Made by a program: the position numbers and the translations under genes | Notes under the pieces: generated by a model | What the model saw: the letters and a program-made list of their open reading frames with translations, nothing else | What the model was told of the DNA's origin: nothing | Database searches by the model: none | Shown here: piece after piece, positions 55,369 through 63,506 of the stretch | Layout of the letters: each line of letters begins with the position of its first letter | Position numbering within the stretch: position 1 is the first letter of the stretch | Assembly: GCA_963698565.1 (NCBI GenBank) | Contig: CAVORH010000001.1 | Coordinates: forward strand, 1-64,000 | Direction of reading: 5' to 3' | Origin: Sva-07 sp963698565 | GTDB taxonomy: Bacteria > Actinomycetota > Acidimicrobiia > Acidimicrobiales > Ilumatobacteraceae | DNA: 64,000 bases

Positions 55369-55828
55369 CCTGACGCCCGAACGCCGGGTCGACCTCGTCC
55401 GCAACCTGACGATCGCCGGGTGGCTGCTGCTCGGCGGCTCGTTCGGGTTCATCGCGTTCCAGCTCGAACGCGTCCGCGGCGTCAGCGAGCAGCCGTTCGC
55501 GAGCGTGTGGGACCAGCGGATCGAGGTGCTGAGCTTCCTGATGCTGCCACCGAATCTCGTGGTGCTGGCACCCGCGGTCTTCGTGGCGGCGATCGCGACC
55601 TGGCTTGCCGGCCCCGATCGCGAGGCCTGGCTCAGCACGCTCCTGCGCGTGGGCGCGGCGATCGCCATCACGATGGGAGCGATCGGTGTGGTGTCGATTC
55701 TGAGCATCCTGACCCGAGACGAGACCGGCCCGAGCGACATCGAGGGTGTGATGCTCCGCATCGGCGGCATCTGCCTCGCCGCCGGCCTCGCCGTGATCTG
55801 CCGCACCGCCGATCGCCTCTCCTCCTGA
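55355..55828 (+). CDS. Small membrane protein overlapping the P450 gene
   Basis: A 157-residue protein with about four membrane helices (around 18-38, 58-82, 92-115 and 128-148) and short loops. GTG at 55355 overlaps the end of the P450 gene by 14 bp, so they are probably one transcript. The family is not recognised. It might anchor or support the P450, but that rests on position alone. Confidence 0.72.
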   Translation: MPGTDLTPERRVDLVRNLTIAGWLLLGGSFGFIAFQLERVRGVSEQPFASVWDQRIEVLSFLMLPPNLVVLAPAVFVAAIATWLAGPDREAWLSTLLRVGAAIAITMGAIGVVSILSILTRDETGPSDIEGVMLRIGGICLAAGLAVICRTADRLSS

Positions 55829-55895
55829 CCGACTCCCGCGGGAGGTCACCTCGGCGTTCACCAACTGTGTGACACGGGCGGTTCATGCTGCCCAC

Positions 55896-56381
55896 ATGTG
55901 CCTTCAATGTGACGGTTACTCATTCGAGCAGTCGATGCTCGCCCTCGATCTCACGATCCGCACGTACGGGTGGCAACTCACGCAGGTCACCGAAGCGATG
56001 CCCTGGTCGTACACCATCGGGCTCACCGAGAGCTACGGCCACCCCGAGCTGATGATCTACGGGGTGAAACTCACCACGCAGAACACCGTCATCCGCAAGA
56101 TCGTCGACTCGATCGAAACCACCGGCCACGTCGACCAACCGTTCCTCGACCGCGAGGGCGTCACCCTCGTCGAGGTACACCCGAATCATCTCGCCGGAGA
56201 TTGGTTCGGCACTTGGTCGAACTTCTACGAGCGGACGCCACCACCCGGCAGCTTCCTGCAGATCGTGCCGCCGTCCGACTGGTTCTGCGACTGCCATCAG
56301 CACTCGATCGCCCGCTTCGACCAACCTGGTCCGATCCGGTTCGGGAACCGGGCCGATCGCCGCCGACGACGGCGTGGATGA
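55896..56381 (+). CDS. DUF4262 domain protein
   Basis: A 161-residue protein of the DUF4262 type. It contains MPWSYTIGLTESYGHPELMI, the family's hallmark segment, and a C-terminal basic tail. The N-terminus CLQCDGYSFEQ carries two Cys residues. Function of the family is unknown; members are usually soluble and lie in variable contexts. ATG at 55896 is preferred; an in-frame GTG at 55869 would add nine residues. No Shine-Dalgarno sequence is evident. Confidence 0.82.
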   Translation: MCLQCDGYSFEQSMLALDLTIRTYGWQLTQVTEAMPWSYTIGLTESYGHPELMIYGVKLTTQNTVIRKIVDSIETTGHVDQPFLDREGVTLVEVHPNHLAGDWFGTWSNFYERTPPPGSFLQIVPPSDWFCDCHQHSIARFDQPGPIRFGNRADRRRRRRG

Positions 56382-56466
56382 AGACCACGGCGAATCCACC
56401 ACCACACCAGCCTCGCCCGGTGGTGAGCCATCGAACCACCTCGACGCGCTGCGGTACCGTTCGGCG

Positions 56467-56907
56467 ATGAGCGAACCCACCGACACCACGCTGCCCGTCG
56501 AGTTCATCGGCACCCTGACCGCCATGCTCGGCGGCGAGACACCAGTGGTCACCGGCCCCAGCGGCACGATCGCCACCGCCACGGTGACCTCGGCGACCTT
56601 CGCCGGGCCGAGAATCTCTGCGGCGGCACCCGAGGGGGTCGCAGCGGCGGACTGGCCGCTCGTGCGGGCCGACGGCACGATGGTGCTCGACGTGCGCGCC
56701 AACATGCGCACCGATGATGGCGCCGACATCTTCATCACCTACAACGGCATCGGCGTGCCACGCGTCGGCGGGGGCTACGACATCCGCACCGCTCCCCTGT
56801 TCCAGACCGGCGACGAACGCTACGCCTGGCTCAACAACGTGCAGGCCGTCGGCATCGGCAGCACCATCGACGGCGGCGTCGAATACCAGATCTACGCCGT
56901 CACGTAG
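56467..56907 (+). CDS. DUF3237-like beta-barrel protein
   Basis: A 146-residue protein resembling DUF3237 proteins: SAAAPEGVAAADWPLVRADG, VLDVRANMRTDDGADIFITY and the closing EYQIYAV strand are typical. The fold is a small lipocalin-like barrel of unknown role. TACCGT (56455-56460) sits 6 nt before the ATG without a Shine-Dalgarno sequence, so the mRNA is probably leaderless. Confidence 0.85.
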   Translation: MSEPTDTTLPVEFIGTLTAMLGGETPVVTGPSGTIATATVTSATFAGPRISAAAPEGVAAADWPLVRADGTMVLDVRANMRTDDGADIFITYNGIGVPRVGGGYDIRTAPLFQTGDERYAWLNNVQAVGIGSTIDGGVEYQIYAVT

Positions 56908-56973
56908 CCGGTTGACCGGAACGAACCGATCGGCGCCGACATCTGTGACGAACGACCGACGGTGAGGCGCCCG

Positions 56974-57573
56974 TCAGGCGCCGAGGTCGCCGGTGCGGAA
57001 GTGGGCGCGGCAGAGCAGTTCGTAGCGCACCGAGTCGCCGAAGAGCGGGGCCTCGTGGGCGTTGGTGTCGCCGACGACGACCGTGTCGCCCTCGTAGACG
57101 ACATCGCCGTTCACGACGCGCGCGTTGTGTGTCGCTCGTGCGCCGCACCAGCACCGTGCCTCCACCTGCAGCGGCGTGTGCTCGTCGGCGATCTCCAGCA
57201 TCCGCCGGGTGCCCTCGAACAGACGGCCACGGAAGTCGGTGAGCAGTCCGAACGCATAGACGTCGACGTCGAGTTCGTCGACGACGCGAGCCAGCTGATC
57301 GCACTGCTCGGGCGTGTAGAACTGGGCCTCGTCACAGACGATGTAGTGGATCGGCCAGTACTTGACCGCGAGCGCGTGGAGGTCGAGTTCGGGGGTGACC
57401 TCGATCGCAGGTGCCGCGACCCCCAGGCGGCTCGTCACCTGTCGACCCTCGCGGTCGAGCGTCGTGAGCAGCAGTCCGTAGAGCTGCCGGTTCGACAGGT
57501 TGTGGTGGATCTGCAGCGCCACGGTGCTCTTGCCCGAGCCCATGGTGCCGAAGCTGAATCGGAGGGACGCCAT
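56974..57573 (-). CDS. tdk: Thymidine kinase
   Basis: A 199-residue type II thymidine kinase for pyrimidine salvage. The P-loop is GTMGSGKST (9-17), the catalytic Glu/Asp region is YIVCDEAQFY, and a lasso and zinc region around ARCWCGARATHNAR with a later Cys complete the fold. ATG at 57573 is set by the P-loop position; the frame extends upstream only as a shadow of the lipoprotein gene. It is the third gene of a minus-strand group with the TrkA_C protein and a small lipoprotein, 29 bp after the latter. Confidence 0.95.
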   Translation of the reverse strand: MASLRFSFGTMGSGKSTVALQIHHNLSNRQLYGLLLTTLDREGRQVTSRLGVAAPAIEVTPELDLHALAVKYWPIHYIVCDEAQFYTPEQCDQLARVVDELDVDVYAFGLLTDFRGRLFEGTRRMLEIADEHTPLQVEARCWCGARATHNARVVNGDVVYEGDTVVVGDTNAHEAPLFGDSVRYELLCRAHFRTGDLGA

Positions 57574-57602
57574 GTCGGTCGCCGACCCTATCCGCGAGCG
57601 TC

Positions 57603-57797
57603 TCAGCCTCCGTCGTCTGCGAGCAGTGACGACGGTGCGCTGGATGGCGTGGTGGCGAAGGGATCGAACGACGGATCGACCTCGGCCGGGCCGTCGATGC
57701 GATCGAGTGCCGGTGGCGTGGCCGGCCCCGAGTCGCTGCACGACGTGACCGTCGCCGCGACCACGACGGCCAGCGCGGCGAGCGCGAGCCGCTTCAC
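57603..57797 (-). CDS. Small lipoprotein
   Basis: A 64-residue secreted lipoprotein. The signal peptide KRLALAALAVVVAATVTSC ends in a lipobox (VTSC, Cys about 20), followed by a short disordered, acidic, Pro/Ser-rich mature part. GTG at 57797 overlaps the stop of the upstream TrkA_C protein as GTGA. Function is unknown; it may accompany the membrane protein. Confidence 0.75.
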   Translation of the reverse strand: MKRLALAALAVVVAATVTSCSDSGPATPPALDRIDGPAEVDPSFDPFATTPSSAPSSLLADDGG

Positions 57798-58475
57798 GAC
57801 GTCGCCGCCCCGTCTGCGGTCCGGCCGTACAGGATCAGCTCATCGCCCTCCAGGAGATCGATGTCGACGGGCGGTTCGCCGAAGAACTCGCTCCGCCCGG
57901 CGAACGCCGAGCACCGTGAGTCCCGGCAGCGCATGGGCCATCCCCCGGAGGCTCCGGGCCTCCTCCACCGACGCTTCGAGTCGCACCGCCTGGATCGCGA
58001 ACTCATCGGAGAGCATCAACAGATTCTCCCGCTGTCTCGACAGAGCCGGCACCAGATGTCGCCGGACGTAGCGCTGTCCGACGCCGACCAGCCAACGCGT
58101 CACCGGCTTGTTGGTCAACGCCATCACGACCAGGAACAGCCCGGAGACCGCCACCAGCACGCGCATCGTGGTCGAACCGGGACCGGGGGCGATGATTCCC
58201 AGGAGAACGGTGACCACCAGCGTCGGCGTGCCGAGGCTTCCGACGAGCATGGTGGTGCCGATGATCCGGCGCCGAACCGGATGATTGACGACGTTCTCCG
58301 CCTCGGTCGTCGTGAACCCGGCGCCGCTGAATGCCGAGCGAGCCTGGAACGCCGCCGCCTCCGGAGGAACCCCGGTGGCGATCAGCGCGCCGGTCGCCAG
58401 CTTCGTGAATGCGACCGTGATCACGGCGACGACCAGGAACGTGGCGACGGCGTACATCCTCCGATCATCGCGCAC
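57794..58475 (-). CDS. Membrane protein with C-terminal TrkA_C domain, frameshift near 3' end
   Basis: About 227 codons. Three or four membrane helices lie in the first 120 residues (YAVATFLVVAVITVAF, IIGTTMLVGSLGTPTLVVTV, VLVAVSGLFLVVMALT). A cytoplasmic part ends in a TrkA_C-like domain (SLRGMAHALPGLTVLGVRR, then FFGEPPVDIDLLEGDELILY). The last segment is in a shifted frame after about 57905; one extra G would account for it. TrkA_C domains bind small ligands such as c-di-AMP and gate potassium or other ion transport. The start may be GTG 58475 or ATG 58457. A 31-nt palindrome ends 6 bp upstream. Confidence 0.78.
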
Positions 58476-58480
58476 CGGGC

Positions 58481-58511
58481 GTTACGCCGGGGGTCTGACC
58501 CCTGGCGTAAC
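58481..58511. repeat. 31-nt palindromic repeat, copy 2
   Basis: Exact reverse complement of the copy at 50948-50978, from GTTACGCC to GGCGTAAC. It lies in the divergent region between the TrkA_C protein and korA, so it cannot be only a terminator. Confidence 0.9.
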
Positions 58512-58627
58512 GGGAACAAGGTCACAATCGGTCGGCCGTCCCGATGTCGCCGGCACCTGAACGCTACGGTGGCACCCGGACAGGCCCGGCAACGGCGCCG
58601 GGCAGCGACACTCCTGAGGGGGAGAAC

Positions 58628-60532
58628 ATGACGGACACGATCGACCGGCCGGCGGCCGACGATGACCACGTCCTCGACCACCTGATCATTCGCTTCGCGG
58701 GCGACTCCGGTGACGGGATGCAGCTGACCGGCGACCGCTTCACCTCGGTGAGCGCTTCGTTCGGCAACGACCTGTCGACGCTCCCCGACTTCCCCGCCGA
58801 GATCCGCGCACCGGCCGGCACCGTCAACGGGGTGTCGGCGTTCCAGGTCAACATCGCCGACCACAAGATCACCACACCCGGCGACGAACCGAACGTCCTG
58901 GTGGCGATGAACCCCGCCGCGCTGATGGCCGACCTGCACCGGCTGGAGCCGGGCGGAACGGTGATCGTCAACGAGGACGCCTTCGAGGAACGCAACCTCG
59001 AGAAGGCCGGCTACAAGGTGAACCCGCTCGACGACGACACCTTGTCGAACTACCGCGTGCTGCGTGTGCCGATGACCAGCCTCACCAAGGAGATCTGCGC
59101 TCCACTCGGGGTGAAGCCCCGCGACGCCGAGCGCTCGAAGAACTTCTTCGCACTCGGGCTGGTGTCGTTCATGTACACCCGCCCGGTCGACCCCACGCTC
59201 GGCTGGATCGCCGAGAAGTTCGGCGGCAACGAACTGGTCGAAGCAGCGAACAAGGCGTCGTTCCTCGCCGGGTTCAACTTCGGTGAGACCACCGAAGCAG
59301 TCGGCCACCGCTACGAGGTCAAGCCAGCGAAGCTGCCCGCCGGTGAATACACCAGCATCACCGGCAACACCGCCCTTGCGTGGGGCATCGTGGCCGCAGG
59401 CCAACTCGCGAAGCTCCCGATCACACTCGGGTCGTACCCGATCACCCCGGCGAGCGACATCCTCCACGAGCTCTCGAAGCACAAGCACTTCGGGATCCGC
59501 ACGGTGCAGGCCGAAGACGAGATCGCCGCGATCGGCATGGCGCTCGGCGCCGCGTTCGCCGGCCACCTCGGGGTCACCACCACCAGCGGACCCGGCGTCG
59601 CACTCAAGAGCGAGACGACGTCGTTGGCGGTGTCGATCGAGCTGCCGCTGCTGCTCGTCGACATCCAGCGCGGCGGACCCTCGACCGGACTGCCGACCAA
59701 GACCGAGGCGTCCGACCTCAACATCGCGCTCTACGGCCGCCACGGCGAGGCGCCGTTGCCGGTCGTCGCCGCCTACACCCCGGCGCAGTGCTTCCACGCC
59801 GCGATCGAGGCCATCCGCATCGCCCTCAAGTACCGCACCCCGGTGATCCTGTTGTCCGACGGCTACCTCGCCAACGGCTCCGAGCCGTGGAATCTCCCCT
59901 CGGTCGACTCGCTGCCCGACATCTCGGTGCCGTTCACGACCGAGCCGAACCACGTCGACGACGACGGCAACGAGGTCTTCTGGCCGTACCTGCGCGACGA
60001 CACCACGCTCGCCCGCCCGTGGGCGATCCCGGGCACCCCCGGATTGATGCACCGTGTCGGCGGCCTCGAGAAGAAGGACGGCACCGGCAACATCGACTAC
60101 ACCCCGGACAACCACGAGCGGATGGTCCACCTCCGAGCCGACAAGATCGCCGCGATCGCCGCCGACATCCCGCCGACCGAGATCAACGGCGACCCCGACG
60201 CCGACGTGCTCGTGCTCGGCTGGGGGTCGACGTGGGCGGCGATCGACGCGGCGATCCAACGCAGCCGTCGCGCCGGCAAGAGCGTCGCGTCGGCACACAT
60301 CATGCACCTCAACCCACTCCCACCCGATCTCGGTGACATCCTGAAACGGTTCCAGCGTGTGATCGTGCCCGAACTCAACATGGGCCAGCTCACCACGCTG
60401 ATCCGGGGCAAGTACCTGGTCGACGCCCGGTGCCTGAGCAAGGTGCAGGGCATGCCGTTCAAGTCACGCGAGATCGAAGCCGCCATCGACGAGGCCCTCG
60501 CCTCCATCGCCTCCGAAGGAGCAACGTCATGA
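58628..60532 (+). CDS. korA: 2-oxoacid:ferredoxin oxidoreductase alpha subunit (fused gamma-alpha)
   Basis: A 634-residue subunit that, with KorB, converts 2-oxoglutarate (or a similar 2-oxoacid) and CoA to acyl-CoA and CO2 while reducing ferredoxin. The N-terminal gamma domain (about 17-200) starts IIRFAGDSGDGMQLTGDRF. The alpha pyrimidine-binding domain includes GSYPITPASDILHELS, EDEIAAIGMALGAAFAG and TTTSGPGVALKSE. A C-terminal domain II has VLVLGWGSTWAAI. The start has GAGGGGGAG upstream. It overlaps korB by 4 bp. Actinobacteria use this enzyme as an alternative to 2-oxoglutarate dehydrogenase. Confidence 0.95.
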   Translation: MTDTIDRPAADDDHVLDHLIIRFAGDSGDGMQLTGDRFTSVSASFGNDLSTLPDFPAEIRAPAGTVNGVSAFQVNIADHKITTPGDEPNVLVAMNPAALMADLHRLEPGGTVIVNEDAFEERNLEKAGYKVNPLDDDTLSNYRVLRVPMTSLTKEICAPLGVKPRDAERSKNFFALGLVSFMYTRPVDPTLGWIAEKFGGNELVEAANKASFLAGFNFGETTEAVGHRYEVKPAKLPAGEYTSITGNTALAWGIVAAGQLAKLPITLGSYPITPASDILHELSKHKHFGIRTVQAEDEIAAIGMALGAAFAGHLGVTTTSGPGVALKSETTSLAVSIELPLLLVDIQRGGPSTGLPTKTEASDLNIALYGRHGEAPLPVVAAYTPAQCFHAAIEAIRIALKYRTPVILLSDGYLANGSEPWNLPSVDSLPDISVPFTTEPNHVDDDGNEVFWPYLRDDTTLARPWAIPGTPGLMHRVGGLEKKDGTGNIDYTPDNHERMVHLRADKIAAIAADIPPTEINGDPDADVLVLGWGSTWAAIDAAIQRSRRAGKSVASAHIMHLNPLPPDLGDILKRFQRVIVPELNMGQLTTLIRGKYLVDARCLSKVQGMPFKSREIEAAIDEALASIASEGATS

Positions 60533-61551
60533 GCACCGCCCAGGTTGCGGTCACCACGAAGAAGGACTGGGCGAGCGACCAGGAGGTCCGCTGGTGCCCG
60601 GGATGCGGCGACTACGGCATCCTCCTCGCCGTCCAGACCCTGATGCCGGAGCTCGGCATCGCCCCGGAGAACACCGTGTTCATCTCGGGCATCGGCTGCT
60701 CGAGCCGGTTCCCGTACTACATGAACACCTACGGGATGCACTCGATCCACGGCCGCGCCCCGGCGATCGCCACCGGTGTCGCCGTCGCCCGGCCCGACCT
60801 CGACGTGTGGGTGATCACCGGGGACGGCGACGGCCTGTCGATCGGCGGCAACCACCTGATCCATGCGCTGCGGCGCAACGTCAACCTCAACATCCTGCTG
60901 TTCAACAACCGGATCTACGGCCTCACCAAGGGCCAGTTCTCACCGACGTCGCCCGTCGGCAAGGTCACCAAGTCGACGCCGATGGGCTCGATCGACCCAC
61001 CGTTCAACCCCCTCTCGGTCGCACTCGGCGCGGAAGCGAGCTTCGTTGCCCGCACGCACGACCTCGACCGTCACCACATGATCGAGACCTTCCGGGCAGC
61101 TCACGCCCACCAGGGCGCCTCGTTCGTCGAGATCTACCAGAACTGCAACGTGTTCAACGACGGCCAGTTCGACGAGGTCACCAAGAAGCAGGCCCGCGAC
61201 GAGATGATGATCAACCTCGTGCACGGCGAGCCGATCACCTTCGGCGCCGACCAACAGCGAGCGGTCGCGATGGGTGTCGACGGTCAGTTGCGGCTGGTCG
61301 AGCGGGCCGACGTCGACGCCGCCGAGATCCTCGTCCACGACGAGCACCGCCACGACCCCTCGCTGGCGTTCGCCCTCGCACGGCTGAGCCACGACGACCA
61401 CTCCCCCACGCCGTTCGGGGTGTTCCGCAACATCGAGCGCCCCGAGTACAGCCACGCCGTCGCCGACCAGGTGATGGCCGCCAGCGAACGCAAGGGACCG
61501 GGCGACCTCGACGCACTCCTGCGTTCGAACGGCACCTGGACCGTCACCTGA
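60529..61551 (+). CDS. korB: 2-oxoacid:ferredoxin oxidoreductase beta subunit
   Basis: A 340-residue thiamine diphosphate subunit. WCPGCGDYGILLA carries the first Fe-S/TPP motif, GIGCSSRFPYYM continues it, and GDGDGLSIGGNHLIHALRRN with LLFNNRIYGLTKGQ is the Mg-TPP binding motif. ATG at 60529 overlaps the korA stop as ATGA with GAAGGAG just before it, so the subunits are made in step. The gene ends 11 bp from a convergent ABC ATPase gene. Confidence 0.96.
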   Translation: MSTAQVAVTTKKDWASDQEVRWCPGCGDYGILLAVQTLMPELGIAPENTVFISGIGCSSRFPYYMNTYGMHSIHGRAPAIATGVAVARPDLDVWVITGDGDGLSIGGNHLIHALRRNVNLNILLFNNRIYGLTKGQFSPTSPVGKVTKSTPMGSIDPPFNPLSVALGAEASFVARTHDLDRHHMIETFRAAHAHQGASFVEIYQNCNVFNDGQFDEVTKKQARDEMMINLVHGEPITFGADQQRAVAMGVDGQLRLVERADVDAAEILVHDEHRHDPSLAFALARLSHDDHSPTPFGVFRNIERPEYSHAVADQVMAASERKGPGDLDALLRSNGTWTVT

Positions 61552-61562
61552 CGATCGCAACG

Positions 61563-62636
61563 TCAGACGATCGCGAGATCGGTCACACGGTCGAACACGA
61601 CGAGATGGTCGAGTCGGAGACGCACCGCGTCGCCGCTCGCCACCGTCGTGGACGGATCGCTCATCGCCATCAGCACGGCCCCTGCCACCGAACACTGCAC
61701 GTTTCCTGGCGGAATGGGGATGCGCCGCTCGACCGTGGCCGGAATCGCTCCGGTCTCGGTCACGAGCAGGTCCTGCGGGCGAACCCCGACCGCCACCGTG
61801 GATCCGACGTACCCCGCGAGGCTCGGCGTCCAGGCCCGGATCCTCACCAGCTCCCCGCCCCGCGGATCCTCGCGCATCAACCAGAACCCCTCGCGGTCGG
61901 CGACGACGGTCATCTCGATCACCGACAGCGAACCCGTCGCCGCCGCAGCACCCAACGACGCCGGTGAGCGTCGCACCACATCGGTCGGTCCGGCTTGGAC
62001 GATCCGCCCGTCGTGCATCACCACCACCGTTCTCGCCAGCCGTGCCACGTCCAACGGATCGTTGGTCGACATCAGCGTCGTGACGCCGTACCCCTCCTGC
62101 AACATGGCGATCTCGGCTCGCATGCGGTACCTGAGCTGCTCGTCGAGCGAGGCGAAGGGCTCGTCGAGGAGGAGCACCCGGGGCGTTCGCACGAGCGCAC
62201 GACCGATCTGCACCATCTGTTGCTCGCCGTGAGAGAGTTCGTTGGGATGGCGGTGCATCAGCTCCTCGATCCGCAGCGCTCGCACCTCGGCATCGACCCG
62301 ATTGCGGATCTCCTCGGGGTCACGTCGCCGGACGTCGAGCGGGAACGACACGTTGCGCCGGACGCTCAGGTGTCCGAGCAACGCCGGCTCCTGGAACACC
62401 AGGCTGACGTCGCGCTCGCCCGGACTCGACGTCGTGACATCGACTCCGGCGAGTCGGATCGACCCCGACGCGAGACGCTCGAGACCAGCGACCGTTCGCA
62501 ACAGCGTGCTCTTGCCGCTGCCCGACGGTCCGACGACACCGACGAAGTCGCCCTCCGCCACGGCCAGCGACACGTCGTCGAGCCGCCGCGTGCGCCCCGA
62601 GATCACCGTCGCGCGCTCGAGTTCGATCCATGCCAT
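61563..62636 (-). CDS. ABC transporter ATP-binding protein with C-terminal TOBE-like region
   Basis: A 357-residue importer-type ATPase. Walker A is GPSGSGKSTLL (around 37), the Q loop is LVFQEPALLGHLS, the signature is ELSHGEQQMVQIGRAL, Walker B is VLLLDEPFASLDE. In the switch region the usual His is replaced by Asn (LMSTNDPLDVAR). The C-terminal 110 residues look like a TOBE domain, as in MalK/UgpC/PotA. No permease or binding-protein genes adjoin, so it may be a shared ATPase or part of an unusual system. ATG at 62636 overlaps the preceding stop by one base (TGATG). Confidence 0.9.
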   Translation of the reverse strand: MAWIELERATVISGRTRRLDDVSLAVAEGDFVGVVGPSGSGKSTLLRTVAGLERLASGSIRLAGVDVTTSSPGERDVSLVFQEPALLGHLSVRRNVSFPLDVRRRDPEEIRNRVDAEVRALRIEELMHRHPNELSHGEQQMVQIGRALVRTPRVLLLDEPFASLDEQLRYRMRAEIAMLQEGYGVTTLMSTNDPLDVARLARTVVVMHDGRIVQAGPTDVVRRSPASLGAAAATGSLSVIEMTVVADREGFWLMREDPRGGELVRIRAWTPSLAGYVGSTVAVGVRPQDLLVTETGAIPATVERRIPIPPGNVQCSVAGAVLMAMSDPSTTVASGDAVRLRLDHLVVFDRVTDLAIV

Positions 62637-63493
62637 CAGCCCCTCACCCCCAGCACCCATCCCTCTTCGCCCACGACGTCCGACCGCAGCTCCTCGGCCA
62701 CGTCGGGGACGAACAACCCCCCGAGCTCGTCGCGCCGGTCGAGCGCGGTCAGCCAGTCGGCAACCGCCACCACCTGCTGCGCATCACGCACCGCGGGCTC
62801 CACCGCTGCGAGTGGATGCATCGACGGCCAGACCTCGGCGACCACCACCGAATCGGCCGCGAGTTCGGGCGCACGGAGGCCATCGGCGAACGGCCACACC
62901 TGCACGCGCTCGCCGAGGCGAGCGGCGAGTCGCATGATCATCGGAATGCCGAGCAGGCTCTGGCTGCCGACTGCGCCCGCACCGAGCAGTTGCCACGACG
63001 AGAACGGTCGACGTCCCCGCTCGCGCAGGACGCGCTCCACGCATCGCCACTCGGGCAGCGACGGCTGCCCCACCGGCTTCGTCGACTCGAGCGTCGCCGT
63101 GCGGCGCGACGGCGGACAGCCCCAGAAGGGTGCAGCCGAGCCGGTGATCCGTTCGTTGAGCGCACTCGCGACCTCGAAGCGATTGTTGGCGTTGTCGGCG
63201 CCATCGACGATCAACTGCGTCAGCAGTGCGGCGGTCGCTGTCCACGAACAACCGTCGAGCCCGAGGGCGTCCGCAGTCCCGGCCGGGAACCCGAGCGAGA
63301 AGTCGACGGCGAGCAGCGTCGAGCCGCCACCGCACAGCGACTCGACCAGCAGCGCTTCGGCGGCGTGACGCGTCGCGGGATTCTCCAGGGTCGGGCCTCC
63401 GTCGACGTCCCGAGTGGCGATCCACACGGAGTCGCGGCCGCGTTTCGGCGTCGAGTTGGCGCTCCAGTCGACCACCACGACACGGTCGAACAC
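62636..63493 (-). CDS. Hypothetical protein with RNase H-like N-terminal motif
   Basis: A 285-residue soluble protein. It begins VVVVDWSANSTPKRG and has LLAVDFSLGFPAGTADALG about 60 residues later; two strand-Asp motifs like these suggest an RNase H-like fold similar to DUF429-type proteins. WRCVERVLRERGRRPFSSWQ and VVVAEVWPSMHPL are further conserved-looking blocks. Its role is unknown. It lies between the TrhA homologue (13 bp) and the ABC ATPase (1-bp overlap) and is co-transcribed with them. Confidence 0.75.
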   Translation of the reverse strand: MFDRVVVVDWSANSTPKRGRDSVWIATRDVDGGPTLENPATRHAAEALLVESLCGGGSTLLAVDFSLGFPAGTADALGLDGCSWTATAALLTQLIVDGADNANNRFEVASALNERITGSAAPFWGCPPSRRTATLESTKPVGQPSLPEWRCVERVLRERGRRPFSSWQLLGAGAVGSQSLLGIPMIMRLAARLGERVQVWPFADGLRAPELAADSVVVAEVWPSMHPLAAVEPAVRDAQQVVAVADWLTALDRRDELGGLFVPDVAEELRSDVVGEEGWVLGVRG

Positions 63494-63506
63494 GGCAGCG
63501 AACCGC

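Noticed and set aside
61563..63493. ABC ATPase plus upstream gene as a complete sugar importer
   Set aside because: The upstream protein is soluble with an RNase H-like motif and is not a permease or binding protein.
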